Part shown: positions 45,140 to 56,640 of the stretch, piece after piece
How the letters are laid out: each line of letters starts with the position of its first letter
How positions within the stretch are numbered: position 1 is the first letter of the stretch
Assembly (NCBI GenBank): GCA_030220185.1
Contig: JASPKZ010007795.1
Span: forward strand, 1,573,001 to 1,637,000
Source of the DNA: Diploptera punctata
Taxonomy: Eukaryota > Arthropoda > Insecta > Blattodea > Blaberidae
Length of the DNA stretch: 64,000 nt
Direction: 5' to 3'
The notes under the pieces: generated by a model
Seen by the model: only the letters and a program-made list of their open reading frames with translations
What the model was told of the DNA's origin: nothing
The model's database searches: none
Translations under genes and position numbers: made by a program

Positions 45140-47015
45140 CTGAGACAGTGTTAATACCAATACCGAAGAAAAATAATGCCAAGAAATGTAAGTAGTTCAG
45201 GACTATCAGCTTGATATCACACTCTGTAAAGATTCTTCTGCGAATACTGAAACGACGTTTACGTTCTACGATGGAAAGCAAAATTGGAAGAAGTACAGTT
45301 TGGCTTCAGGAAGGGAAAGGGTACGAGAGATGCTTCTTCACTTCCTGGTTTAGGCAAGAGTTGCCTGTTCCGTTTCTTTCAACTTCTTTTTTGTTTCATT
45401 AAGTATTGCTATATCAATATTTTGATTATTTAGTTCTCTGATTAGTTCTTCTTCTTTTGTGTTTAGTCCTCTGACATTCCAAGTTCCCACTTTAATCCGA
45501 TCCTTTATACCAAAATCGTTTGTACTTAATTCTACGCTGAGGTCGTCAAGTCCGTCCGAGTTTCCATTGTGAAGAATACGAGTAATATGTTTTCCTCTGA
45601 TCGCAGTACCAACGCTATTAAGAGTAGACCATTGGTGGGGCTGCTACCTCAAAGCTTTAGGTCCAGCTTCTGGATGTACTAACCCCATCTAGAGGGTTGC
45701 CACTTCCGCCAGATCCGCTGTGATGAAGGACTCCTTCTGCGCCGAATCTGCCGTTGAGGTCTTCGCCGTAACCCTGGCTAGGGGCCCTTACAGAGTACTA
45801 TCAGTCGGAGCCAACTGAACCCTGGTTTTTTACCAGGTTGTTACTCCTCCCCCTCCTCCTTTCTCATCCGGGCTTGGGACCGGCCATGGCGGAGATGCAA
45901 TTGGATTAATTCGAACAATAGGAGAAAGATATATAGAAAAAAGATAAAGAATTTTATGCGGTATTTGTTGTCCTGGAAAAAGCTTTTGACAGAGTGAATT
46001 GGAATAAATTCATGAGGATCTTGAAGAAAATTGGCGTGAGCTGGGAGAGGAGACTCATAAGTAATCTTTATATGAAACAGCGAATAAAAGTGAAGATAGG
46101 AGAAATATCAGAGGGAAAAGAAATTGGAAGGGGGGTATGGCAAGGATGTCCTCTATAACCCACTCTTTTCAACATCTACCTGGAAGACCTAATGAAGAAC
46201 TGCTTCAGGAATACGGGAGGCGTAAACATGGGAGGAAGAAGAGTTAAGTACATAAGATTTGCTGATGATATGGCTTTGCTAGCAGAAGATACAATGACAC
46301 TGAGGAAGATGCTGATGGAGCTAAATGACAAGTGTGAGGATTATGGGATGAAGATAAATATAAATAAGACAAAGGTCATCATTATATAAAGGATACCAAG
46401 GAAGATAGACATGAGGATTAAAGATGAGGCCGTTGAACAAGTGGAGAGCTTCAAAAACTTGGGTTATACTATCAGTAGTAACAATAATTGCTATCAAGAA
46501 GTAAAGCAGAGGATAGCAATTGCAAAATAAGCTTTTAACAAGAGGAGAGAATTTTGCTGCGGACCTTTGGCACAAGAATTAAGGAAGAGGCTAGTGAAGT
46601 GATTTGTGTGGAGTGTAGCATTGTATGGTGCAGAGACTTGGACATTACGAGGGAATGAGGAAAAGCGACTGGAAGCTCTTGAGATGCAGATATTGAAGGA
46701 TGGGGCGTATAAAATGGACAGACAGAATAAAAAATAAAGGTGTGCTAGACAGAGTAGGTGAAGGAAGAACAATGTTGGAATTCATAATGAAGAGGAAAAT
46801 AAATCGGATTGACCCCTGGCTAAGAAGAAACTGCCAGCTGACGGATACCCTGGAATGAATGGGCAACAGAAAGAAGATTAGAGGCAGAAAAAGACATCAG
46901 ATGATAGAAAAAATTAAAATAAATGGTTTGTATGCGGATACAAAAGGAAGGCTGAGTTAAGGAAAGAGTGGAGAATGTTCAGTTTGCAGTGAAAGACCTG
47001 CTCTTGGGCAGAACA
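45140..47015 (+). mobile_element. LINE family 5 with RT domain, split by an internally deleted element
   Basis: 45140-45333 reads LIPIPKKNNAKKC, RTISLISHSVKILLRILKRR and FGFRKGKGTRD in broken frames (RT fingers). It resumes at 45892: DAIGLIRTIGERYIEK, AVFVVLEKAFDRVNWNKFMR, GRGVWQGCPL (stop) PTLFNIYLEDLM, then 46192-46389 YIRFADDMALLAEDTM with the FADD box near 46255-46270. After stops: EQVESFKNLGYTISSN, ALYGAETWTLRGNEEKRLEA. The 3' end is GCAGTGAAAGACCTGCTCTT then GGGCAGAACACTATGA. Many stops and frameshifts are present. Confidence 0.88.
45334..45891 (-). mobile_element. Internally deleted LINE (SIDE-like): endonuclease start fused to 3' end
   Basis: On the reverse strand it starts with a GC-rich 5' leader (GCCATGGCCGGTCCCAAGCC), and then encodes IKVGTWNVRGLNTKEEELIR and NIDIAILNETKKE, the N-terminus of an APE-type endonuclease. 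It then jumps straight to CGGAACAGGCAACTCTTGCC and a GAAGTGAAGA end that matches the 3' terminus of the family 2 LINE at 25400-25440. Target-site duplication GAGATGC (45327-45333 and 45892-45898). RT and the rest of ORF2 are absent. Confidence 0.75.
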
Positions 47016-47020
47016 CTATG

Positions 47021-47490
47021 ATTAATATAAAATTATAGAATATTCACCTGAAAGGTCCGTCTCCTCAACTTAATTAATCATTTAACTGTAGCGCTTTCGG
47101 GACTTGTCCCATCATCGGCAGGATTCAAAACTGGTGTTTCACTGAAGATCTGGTAGAGGGGGTTGCATGTATTGGGTTCGTTTTCGTTTATCAGGCTGTT
47201 GTTGTGAGCTGCTTTCATGATTTCCATCTCTTCGAGTACGTTTATCTTCGCTAGATTATTTTCTCTGTGCATTACTGTTAGGGTGTTTTCAATATTTAAC
47301 ATGCGATGTCCTTCATGGATAACGTGTTTTGCATAGCTTGATTTCCCTTCTGCGTGAATGAAGTCTCGAAAATGTTCTTTGAATCTGATGTTAAAACTCC
47401 TGTTTGTCCTTCCTATATAAAATTTGTTGCAGTCCTTACATGTCAGGTTATAAACCTCAACGGAACACATCATGAATATTATAAAAGTTG
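47021..47490 (-). mobile_element. Penelope-like element, 3' GIY-YIG part
   Basis: Frame 47497-47078 reads VYNLTCKDCNKFYIGRTNRS, RFKEHFRDFIHAEGKSSYAK (GIY-YIG domain with the downstream conserved Arg and His region), NNLAKINVLEEMEIMKAAHN and PVLNPADDGTSPESATVK. This domain is open, unlike the copy at 20 kb. Upstream it is cut at Val-Tyr and followed by ACACATCATGAATATTATAA, which is also found beyond the 5' end of the 20 kb copy. It directly follows the 3' end of LINE family 5. Confidence 0.87.
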
Positions 47491-47944
47491 AGAACACTAT
47501 GAATAAATGAATGTTGGATTTTATTTGTTTACTAAGATGTCAATGTTAAATTTATGTCAATTTTTTAAATGGTTTTATTTCTTCCTGATGCACTGGTGGT
47601 GCTTGAGACATAGAGATAGACTGCTTCATTTGCCATGAAGGCGTCCAGTTGTGTGGGAGAGTTGATCGAATATTTTCCAAGGAGACTCTATAGAAGGTAT
47701 AACCTCTTGGAGCTATGGAATGCGGGCCCAGCCACGAGTCTAGTCAAGTGGGAGGGAGCGAGCGACCCACAATAAATAAGAAGCTTTACCGCTTAAATAT
47801 AAATGCCCCGGTGCATTCTTTGCGGTAGTTATCCTTCCCAAGCCACTGAACCATACAGGTGAAAATAAATGGCGATAACAAAGTAAGTAATAATATTAAC
47901 TGCGATATTATTACTTCAAAGTGTTTTCCTTTTTACGTAATTTA
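47491..47944. other. Unassigned
   Basis: Higher GC at 47640-47770 but no recognisable coding pattern. Confidence 0.4.
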
Positions 47945-48377
47945 AATGACTATTTAACTCATGCCCCAAATGGGAGTCAATGACCAATCACGTTTCAATG
48001 ATTTCTGTTTTACAACCAATCAGAGTCGTGTTTCACGAAATATTTATCAGTGTTATAATTACCATATTAAAGAAAGCTCCTCCTTTTTAATATTCTGAAA
48101 TAGTATGATCTAGTTGCAGTGATAAACAAAAGAAGCAGATGAAGCGTACCTATCGTTTCTCATTTGTTTTCAAACATCGCCGTTTATATTAGATATATAA
48201 ATATTTTAAAATAACTACAGTTAAATAATGATTTGTGAGTAAACAGCTAAATTTTATTCGTTAAATAGTCCTAACAAATGCCACTCTTGATTTCCAAATT
48301 CTCTAGATAAATTCACTCCTCACTTCGTGAGTCGTGAATTTATCGATAATTTGGAAATCACTCGTGGCATTACTTAT
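47945..48377. repeat. Repeat P, copy 2 (without SINE)
   Basis: Reverse complement of 10739-11514. It lacks the SINE B: CAACCAATCAGAGTCGTGTT is the unoccupied site corresponding to 11124-11451. Hairpin end at 48278-48370. Confidence 0.85.
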
Positions 48378-48424
48378 GATTATTCTTATCTTGTAGTAAC
48401 TTTGATATAATCAAAACGTGCTAC

Positions 48425-48690
48425 AGATCGTCGGTCTAGTAAATACATCTGTATCCGAGAATCGCGGGTTCAGTTCTGGTAGGGGTCGATAGATTTATTT
48501 TTCCATGGCATACAATTTCTGATTAGGATTAATGTGGAAGGAAAGTAAAACCGTGGGAGCAATCTCGTAATTGACGCCAAATAATTTAAACGAAACCTGA
48601 AATTAGAAACCTCAGCAATTGTCTGCTATTTCACGCCTCATTTTGAGTTGCGACGCTAATACATTATTGAGATGTTAGCGTTAAAAAAAT
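48425..48690 (+). repeat. SINE F candidate, copy 2
   Basis: GTCGGTCTAGTAAATACA (A-box-like) and GGGTTCAGTTCTGG (B-box-like) begin a repeat whose end matches copy 1 at TTGCGACGCTAATAC. Confidence 0.45.
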
Positions 48691-49789
48691 CTGCTACTAG
48701 TCTAGGCATACTCAACCACCACAGATAGTTATATTATGTAATGTATTTCAGAAATTCCTATGTCCATTTTATCTCTTTGATTTTGCTGAAAATGGATTTT
48801 AAGAGGAAACACAGTTTACGAAGAATGTCTTACTTAATCCAATTTACAGGAGGACTCAAATATGAACAGAAATTCAGTATTTCGATAGTAACGTAAGACA
48901 ATCATTGATATAGACGTGACATATAAGAATTGCCGATAAATAAGTCATAGAAATTTGTTTTGATAGAGTTATAGGAAAAGAACATACCTGATGAATAAGG
49001 CACTTTCGTATACTGTATAAAGAATATATGTATTTCTTAAATTCTGTCTGCACACAAGCATAATACTTGATAATATAGCAGCTAAACAAGTATGGGAAGC
49101 CCGAATAGATGAACTAGGTAAAAGTGGACCCAGAGGAAAATTACGATAATGTCAGATAGTAGCATGCAGGAGATTCTAAAGACCATGAAAGTGAGATAGG
49201 AAAATGCCAAGAATATGCATTTAGAAAAGAATGGAAGACTTTCTGTAAAACCTCGACATCTTTTAAGGTAAAGAGGACTGGACTGTAAGTAAACATCTAT
49301 CCGAACCCGAAAATGTCAAAGATGGATTAACGGATTTCATTAATTAAAGAAATTAATTGGAGCTATTTTTTTCATTTTATTACATTTTTATGACAGTTTT
49401 GTTTTTGAGTTTTTTTTTTATTTGGGAAGAACGATGACACTGTTTGACGAAAACTGATTATTGTTTTCATTTGGTAATTCACTGTGGTTGTGGTTTGTGT
49501 GGTTTGCCGAAGTAAAACCTCAGGGAAGTAGTAATTTTGTTTGAAAGAACCCTGTTTACATTTCGCTATAATTGTGCCATGTTGTTTTACATTTTGTTTT
49601 TTATTTATTGTGGTGAAATTTGATTTGAACATCGCTACAAGTCTCAATTTTCGTATCAAAATTTATGTCAGTAGGTCTCAATTATCCACAAACTGTTTAA
49701 CGAGTAAATACATCTTACTAGTAATGCTAAATTCTAATATTATATAAGTTAATGTCACTTCAGCTACTTCTATCAAGTAGCTACGAAAA
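48691..49789. other. Unassigned apart from a LINE trace at 49080-49270
   Basis: 49080-49270 reads WEARIDELGKSGPRGKLR then broken KNAKNMHLEKNGRL, resembling an eroded LINE C-terminus. The rest has no feature. Confidence 0.35.
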
Positions 49790-50010
49790 TAAATCTCTTC
49801 TTCTTCGTCAGGCTCTACGACTTCCAGTGGAATGTCTTGGCCTTCTCAACCAGTTTACGCCACTTCTTCCTATCTTGTGCAGTGGATTTCAAATCAAAAA
49901 TCCCCATCTCTCTCAAAACTTCAATTACGTCATCTTCCCATCGATCCTTGGGTCTTCCCCTTGGTCTTGTTCCTTGTGGCTTCCAATTCAAAATACTTTG
50001 GCATTCTTAG
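49790..50010 (-). mobile_element. LINE 3' end (GRPKDRW motif)
   Basis: Reverse frame from about 50005: ECQSILNWKPQGTRPRGRPK, DRWEDDVIEVLREMGI, DRKKWRKLVEKAKTFH, then GACGAAGAAGAAGAG tail at 49793-49807. It is not clearly one of families 1-5. Confidence 0.75.
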
Positions 50011-51047
50011 TGTATACGAAAATAAATGAATTTCGCTATTCGACCAACATAATTTGTAGAAAAATAACTAAAATTTACATGGTTAACACACCACAACTGA
50101 CATTGGAAATGTATCAATATAATAAGAAAATTCAGTGGAGAATTTTTTAATATTGCTTCAAATTGGGCTAAAATGAGTGAAAAATAAAATAAACAGGATA
50201 TGAATTTGCTTTCATCTGTCTAAATATTTTCAATGTTCCCATTTTACTGCAATTAAAATATATTCTATGTCTCAATAAAATATATATTAAAACTTATCTT
50301 TGTTTTACATCTCTCTTCACTCTTCTCACTACAGTTACGAAATAATCGGTGTAGTTATGCCTATAATCAAATAGGTCGTAAATTTTAAATTACAAAACAC
50401 ACCACCTGCTGCTAACGTACAATCCAAATTAAGAAAGAACACACACAAAGCTTCGACATTTTTATGAACAGAACTCGACAATTCAAGAAAATGTATTACC
50501 GACTCATCTGTATTGCATTATGCTGCAGAGAAGTTGTCAAACGACAAACTTGGAATAAAGAATATTATAATTATTGTTTCTTACTTTCCACTGCAATTTA
50601 TTTGATTCGGAATTATACCAGTTCTGTTGAAACTCTATGCGTCACAAGTTTTATGTAACTTAATTGTTAAAAGAAAATGCAGATATTCTTTAAAGCAACA
50701 ATTATCTCGAACAAACAACTTCTTGTCTCTCATCAATGCTGATTGCAATTCATTAAATTTGGAATGCAAGTTATTCAATATGCCGTTCTAGTAGTTACTG
50801 TAAATATTACATTCTACGTGGATAAGTGATCAACTTCTTGCTTTTAACACGCCATATATATTTTATAATATATCAAGACTTGCCAACATGATTTCTAAGA
50901 ATTGTTCACTTACCTTTGTGTATATGTGCATAATTGCATTTTTGTAACATGTTCTGAAATGTAATAATAATATCGCATAACGAATATCAATATCATGCCA
51001 ATATAAACAAGGACAATAAGTATACTAGGTGTAAAGGCAAATCAATC
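50011..51047. other. Unassigned
   Basis: AT-rich; the ORFs at 49752-50150 and 50464-50658 show no domain. Confidence 0.4.
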
Positions 51048-51362
51048 CCATTACAGGTCTTAGAAGGTCCTTGGGGGAGGTTATGGCTCCCATTTTTTCT
51101 AGACAATCGGCACTTGAAGGTATGGACAATTCTTCATGCTAAACTGTCCATGATGTTCTTTCAGCCCTGCGTGTGGCTGCCTTTACCCCAGAACAAGCGT
51201 CTGGTACCCATTTCCGTTAGAGGCTCAGTCGATCCCAAGGCCATAGTGCTGCCAGAAGGTTAGGGTCAGTTTTAAAAATCCTGACCCTCCCACCGGGACT
51301 CGAACCCTCCATCGTCCAGCTTGTAGCGTATTGCCTTAAACACTATGCTACGGCGTGTCCCA
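51048..51362 (-). mobile_element. SINE B with a small internal insertion
   Basis: SINE B body is clear (CGTTAGAGGCT.AGTCGA, ACCCCAGAACAAGCGTCTGG). Around 51118-51165 an extra segment with TGGACAATTCTTC...AACTGTCCA replaces part of the consensus. Confidence 0.83.
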
Positions 51363-51457
51363 TTATAAAGGATGTACGTAAAGAAATATAGTTTTTTAAT
51401 AGTGTTTAATGATAGTTTAACTATGACTCATGTTAAATGAAAGTGTTAAATAACACA

Positions 51458-51990
51458 TCCATAAGCATTCAATGTGAACCTCATTTGTTACACGACACAC
51501 ATCTAACTTGTGGGCTAATTCCTTTCACACTTCAATCAGCATGTCTGGAGTAATGTCAGCAATAACTTCTCGAATCCTGTCTCTCAACTCGGGCCGGTTA
51601 CCGGGTAATGGAGGCACATAGATTTGGTCCTTTATAAAACCCCAAAAGGGATAAAAAATATATGGTGTGAGATCTAGTGATCTTGGAGGCCAATCCAGCG
51701 GACAGTAACATTATCATTCAACCAATCTTATACAAGGTGATGTCAATGTGGAGGTACGCCATCTTATTGCCAAATGAAGTTTGGTTTACACTGCAGCTGA
51801 GGAAAGAGACATTCTTGGAGTTTATCCAGATACGTTATATCAGTTACAGTAGCTTCAACGAAAAAGAACGGTCCATAAGGCTGTGGATTTCTCAGCCGAA
51901 GTCTAAACCACGATCCGGTTTTCCAATTTTTTATTGTTTCCGTAACACGTATAAATTGAAACTGGTAGAATAACAGTTTTATGTATATTT
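51458..51990 (-). pseudogene. Tc1/mariner-type transposase remnant, different family
   Basis: Reading leftwards: NPQPYGPFFFVEATVTDITY, YLDKLQECLFPQLQ, a broken second-Asp box (stop, then DGVPPH), then LDWPPRSLDLTPYIFYPFWG (third acidic box degraded), FIKDQIYVPPLPGNRPELRD, RIREVIADITPDMLIEV, stop, and KLDVCRVTNEVHIEC. No terminal repeats were found. Confidence 0.8.
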
Positions 51991-51994
51991 TCTG

Positions 51995-52557
51995 ATGGAA
52001 AAAATTATAGAACAAGTGTCAGATTTCTCTTACTTAGGAAGTGTATTTGCAGAGTATAAGAGTGACATTGATTCAAAATTACAAAAATATAATAAAATGA
52101 ATGGGGTAATACGAAGACATTTTGGTAAACAGATGAGGACAGAGACAAAACTAAGATTACATAACGTCACATCAAAAGCTGCTCTAAAATACGGAAGTGA
52201 AATTTGGATTTTAAATAAAAGAAACTCTCATAAACTTCAAGTAAGCCAAATGCGCTTCTTACGATCATTGTTAGGAGTTAATAGACTGGATCACCAAAGG
52301 AACACTACTATCAGAGGAAAACTTGGAGTAGCAAGTTTAAATGAAGATATCCAAAGATACCAACAAGAATGGAAAAATCATCTGAGAAGAATGGCAAGAA
52401 ATAGACTTCCAAAATTGGCATTCCAATATACCCCAACTGGACATAGGGACCAAGGAAGACCAAAACATCGGTGGAAAGATCAAGACCATCTTCGCTAGGT
52501 TTACCGTACAGGCCACATGGCCTAAAACGAATTTGTTCATGATGATGATGATGATGT
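51995..52557 (+). mobile_element. LINE family 2-like, 5'-truncated, intact frame
   Basis: Frame 51995-52498 (167 codons): IIEQVSDFSYLGSVFAEYKS, ALKYGSEIWILNKRNSHKL, MRFLRSLLGVNRLDHQRN, WKNHLRRMARNRLPKLAF, HRDQGRPKHRWKDQ. 3' UTR stem-loop AGGCC-ACAT-GGCCT at 52510-52523 and a (GAT)n tail at 52540-52556. Confidence 0.88.
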
Positions 52558-52629
52558 ATATTTTCAGTTTAACGTCCTTCGAAAGGAGGATAAGTGTGTA
52601 CATAGGTACTTAAATTTAGTTAATTAAAT

Positions 52630-52860
52630 TAAATTAATAATAGAAAATGAAAGATGGCCAAAAAATATATACCAATGGTTACCACCTGGAAGAAATAAAC
52701 GTGGCAGATCAAGATGGAAGTGGAAAACCTACGTCAGAATCATAATGGCTGATAGGAATTTTGAAGAGGGAGATTGGAATAATAGAGATAAATGGAAACT
52801 GAAGACGGCAAACCTATAAGTGGGGGAAAACGGAAGAAGAAGAAGAAATTTAAAATATTT
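52630..52860 (+). mobile_element. LINE 3' stub
   Basis: ENERWPKNIYQWLPPGRNKR, GRSRWKWKTYVRIIMADRNF, WNNRDKWKLKTANL then GAAGAAGAAGAAGAA tail. Directly after it, 52865-52990 may be a scrap of RT fingers (SLEEFKNS, KKLKNGKEIGTDDLN), low confidence. Confidence 0.7.
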
Positions 52861-52990
52861 CTAATTTAATTAATTAAAAAGATAGACTCCATAATATCAC
52901 TGGAAGAATTTAAAAATAGTTAAAAGAAATTGAAAAATGGGAAGGAAATTGGCACAGATGATTTGAATTTAGTTATTCCGTGATTATTGA

Positions 52991-53960
52991 GGCTTGCAAA
53001 AACGTAATGTTATGATGTCAAAGTGTGGAATTAGCTCAGTGCTTAATAAAAAAGGAAATGGTCTAAAAATTCACCGTTCCTGATGAATCATTTATTATCT
53101 GAGCATATATTCCTCTATTACTTCTAAAAACGGAAATTCTAGGTCTACTTGGATTTCCAAAAAAAATTGGAATTTTTTATTTCTCATTTTCAATGAATAT
53201 TTAAGCAGATTTTCCAGTTTTTATTCGTATGTTATGAAACCATAGACATGATCAGACATTTGTTTTTAACAGCCGTAGATTTTTAGTTTTTATGGTAGTT
53301 ATGGAAACTATAAAATCGGAAAACCGGTCGTGGTATTCTTCGGTTGAGAAATCCACCCTTTACGTTTTGGGGGATCTCGGTAGTTTGTACGAAATCATGA
53401 GGATTTTCAAACCCTCAGATTCTGACACTTTTTGATTCATCACTGAGCAAAATTCTTGTTAAGAAAGTCATCATTTTCTTGCTACAACATTTCAAGCGCA
53501 AAGTTGGAATGCATTGCGTGGTCGGTAGGCTTTAAAGCCGTAACACTTGTAAAAGTTTGGAACGCATATGTAAGCGTCTTCTTAAGGCTTTTATAATAAT
53601 AATTTTATTGCAGCCAAATAGCCAGGATTAAAATAGAATACATTTTAAATTTACATATTTGCATATTCACACATTGTTTTTGTTCTTTTTGTGCATAGCT
53701 CAATGTGATATCGGTCACACGATTTTTCGCATAGCGTACATTGACAGTCTATATTTGCTTCATGAAATTTTGTGTTGTTGCATATCAGGTGGAATCCATG
53801 GACTGCCAACCTAGTGATGACGTGTCACATTTCGAAATTTTCTTTTGTCCACGCACGGTCCACCATTGCCCCGGTGCTGTAGAATTCTGGATGTATTTAT
53901 TCTCTTTTTCTGTTCAATGTTTTCTTAAGGCTTTTAGGACTTCGTAAAAAAAAGGCCCGA
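52991..53960. other. Mostly unassigned; possible LINE 3' end at 53590-53660 (reverse)
   Basis: The reverse strand ends ATCCTGGCTATTTGGCTGCA followed by ATAAAATTATTATTATAA, the look of a LINE 3' UTR with an ATT-type tail. The coding part is not recognisable. Confidence 0.35.
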
Positions 53961-54241
53961 ACTTTTACCTCTACACAGACAGCCGGTCGTTGCCAAGCTG
54001 CTTATGCCATCGACGGATGTTATTGGCATTTGGGGCACGACGATTAAACTCTTTCTTTCTTTAACACTTTTCCTTCATTTCATCTTTTCGGTATTTAAAT
54101 CATCCTATTTGATACATGCAATGGGGAAGAACAAGTATCACAATTATTCCTAAAAGGATTGATATGTTCAAATTGAAATATTTTAATAAAAATAAGATAT
54201 TAGTAAAAGATTCCGGGCTATGTGGCCGTGGTCTATAACTG

Positions 54242-54298
54242 GCGTTTCTTCCAGACGTTTCTCCCTCAACTGCGGAGGGCATCTTCAGTGGCGAGCGC
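54242..54298 (-). ncRNA. Hammerhead ribozyme-like motif, reverse strand
   Basis: CTGAAGA core (complement of 54282-54288), stem II CCCTC/GAGGG, GAAACGTC, and two-part stem I (CCA/TGG and GCG/CGC). Same structure as 30101-30157 but here intact on this strand. Confidence 0.55.
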
Positions 54299-54353
54299 TA
54301 GAAGCTGTCGAAGAATCGCAGTCGAGCCTACGACAGGGAAACAACAGCTTCTA

Positions 54354-54410
54354 GCGCTCGCCACTGAAGATGCCCTCCGCAGTTGAGGGAGAAACGTCTG
54401 GAAGAAACGC
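54354..54410 (+). ncRNA. Hammerhead ribozyme-like motif, forward strand
   Basis: GCG 54354-54356, CCA 54361-54363, core CTGAAGA 54364-54370, GAAACGTC 54391-54398, TGG 54399-54401, CGC 54408-54410. Confidence 0.55.
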
Positions 54411-54480
54411 CAGTTATAGACCACGGCCACATAGCCCGGAATCTTTTACTACCATTACCGACCGTGAAAGCCTGCATTCC

Positions 54481-55885
54481 ACTAAAAATAATATATGTTC
54501 GTGCATATTCAAAAGCTCCGGAATAAGTTAGATGTGTTAGCACAACAGTATTAAATCTACATGTGTAGATATAACGAATGACAGTAGAAATGCTTTCAAC
54601 TTTTTTTAATGCGAAATCCTTCCAGAAAAGATCATTAGGAAGGCTTGGACATAGGTGGAGGAATAATATTAGGATGGAATGGATATATGAACTAGATTCG
54701 ATTAGCCGAGGATAAGAGACCTTAGTAAATGTCACATATGGGTTCCATAAGCAACAAAGTTACATCATTAATACTTGAAGCAGATGGCGATGTTTAATCA
54801 AATATCAATTAGGAATCACTTGTCCATTTCAGATTTCCATTAAACATCAAATAATTGAAGTAGCAGCTTATTTAACTTGTAATCCAGAAATATGCTGAGT
54901 ATCTCTTTGATGAAAATCGCTTGCTTTACCATGAACTACATTCTTCTAAAATTAAAATATATTTGACTTTAAAATTAAGATTCTTCCATGATTGTTATCA
55001 TCATATTGAACTAATTAATGAAAATTAAAATAAAATCACGGAAATTCTGAAACAAAAGGCGAGGTTTTAGGGTCAAACCCGCATTCAAATGGAGAGGATT
55101 TTTATCGGTCTTCAATTATTTTTTTGATAAAATTGAGGCTAGACTTATTACGATTGTAGATAAAATAATAATGAATAAGGTTATAATTATTATTATAAAG
55201 ATTATTTATCTTGTAAATACAAATTTTTTGATTGGAAGTCAAATATACAATGTACTGTTAGTTGTATTTATAATGTGGGTATGTCTTACTCTTGATTTGC
55301 AGCTTAGGTTTAATCCATGAAAGAGTTAGGATTTGGGAGTCACCGTACCATTGTAGATTCAAGACAATGAGTGGGCGTGCCCGTCGAAGATGAACTAATG
55401 GAGATTGAAATGAGGTCGATTAAAATATGAATTGCAATCAATATATGTACAATATTTTTAACAAGTTTCTGTTTTCAACATCTTACAGGATCATTAAAAT
55501 GTTTTCAATGATTAACAACTTAAGAAATTTAGTCTAATTCATGTTTTCATTCCTTTGTAAGAATTTCTAATGACTTATAATCACGACGTAATTTTCCCTT
55601 AGGTAAGACAGCTCTGACGTCCAACTCGTTTGCTTGAGGTATCTTAATGATACATTAAAACATTCAGCAATGACCAAGATCACTTGAATAGGAAAATGCG
55701 AATAATTGAATAGCCGTCCAGAATAAGGTTGTATAATAGTTCTCATTTCTCCGCCCCCCCCCCTCCAAGATGAATATTGTATGGAAAACAACCTTCTTAT
55801 GCGCGACTGTTCAGTTGTCTTATGCTGCTTTGCGTATAGCCCGTAATCAATGCTTAAGCAAAATTATTGATACTCAGTATTATAC

Positions 55886-55946
<61 letters not shown>

Positions 55947-56430
55947 AAGAATTCCAACTACAAGATTAACTAAAGAAATATTGAGTTACAAAGTTAGTGA
56001 AACATATCAGTGGGTAGACCTAGAAGATGATAGCTGGAAAGTACCTGAAGACGGAATATGCAATTCAAGAAATTATTATTGCGTAATATACTTTTTGAAA
56101 TAGGAAAAATGAACTGTATGGAGATAGAAGCTGACCTGTTATAACATTGTAGTCAAATCAATATTTTCATACTCTTAACGCTGTGTACTTTTTTGAGTAA
56201 TATCTCCATCCATCCTATGGTTCACCAGCCCTACTCGGACCATGGCCTCCTCGGTCCTTCTCCTACATTCTTCCGTGTTTCTAACACCGTCTTCTTACTC
56301 TTTACTCCCAAGAGTGTAGTGGCGTTTGCACAACTGTGTCATCTCGGCCTTCCTACTGTCCTCCTTCCTCTAATAGCTCATCAGATTTTTCTTGGTCCTC
56401 TGTGTAATATATAAGAGTTTCAATATTAAT
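54481..56430. other. Unassigned; (ATT)n at 55886-55944
   Basis: About 2 kb of AT-rich sequence with a 59-bp ATT run. No gene or repeat recognised in the remainder. Confidence 0.45.
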
Positions 56431-56483
56431 CCCTATTAGGTTCGTCTTCCGGGCATATAGGCCGTGGTCCAGTCGTTCTTCTA

Positions 56484-56524
56484 CTCGACGTTTCGTCTAC
56501 TGCTGCGGTAGACATCATCAGGAG
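56484..56524 (-). ncRNA. Hammerhead ribozyme-like motif, reverse strand
   Basis: Complement of 56515-56521 is CTGATGA; stem II GTCTAC/GTAGAC with a CGCAG-containing loop; GAAACGTC complement at 56487-56494; stem I CTC/GAG. Confidence 0.55.
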
Positions 56525-56599
56525 ATACTGCGTGCTCTCTGTGAACTCCTCAACAGTCGGCTGCAGACTGTTGAGGAGTTCACAGAGAGCACGCAGTAT

Positions 56600-56640
56600 C
56601 TCCTGATGATGTCTACCGCAGCAGTAGACGAAACGTCGAG
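56600..56640 (+). ncRNA. Hammerhead ribozyme-like motif, forward strand
   Basis: CTC 56600-56602, core CTGATGA 56603-56609, stem II GTCTAC/GTAGAC, GAAACGTC 56630-56637, GAG 56638-56640. Stem I beyond three pairs is not clear. One unpaired T lies between core and stem II. Confidence 0.55.

Larger units (their letters stand above)
54202..54480. mobile_element. Palindromic Penelope-type repeat, second copy, two intact hammerhead-like cores
   Basis: Arms 54202-54300 and 54345-54451 mirror each other; the one-sided tail CCGACCGTGAAAGCCTGCAT lies at the right. The arms match the element at 29.9-30.2 kb closely; the central loop differs. Confidence 0.7.
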
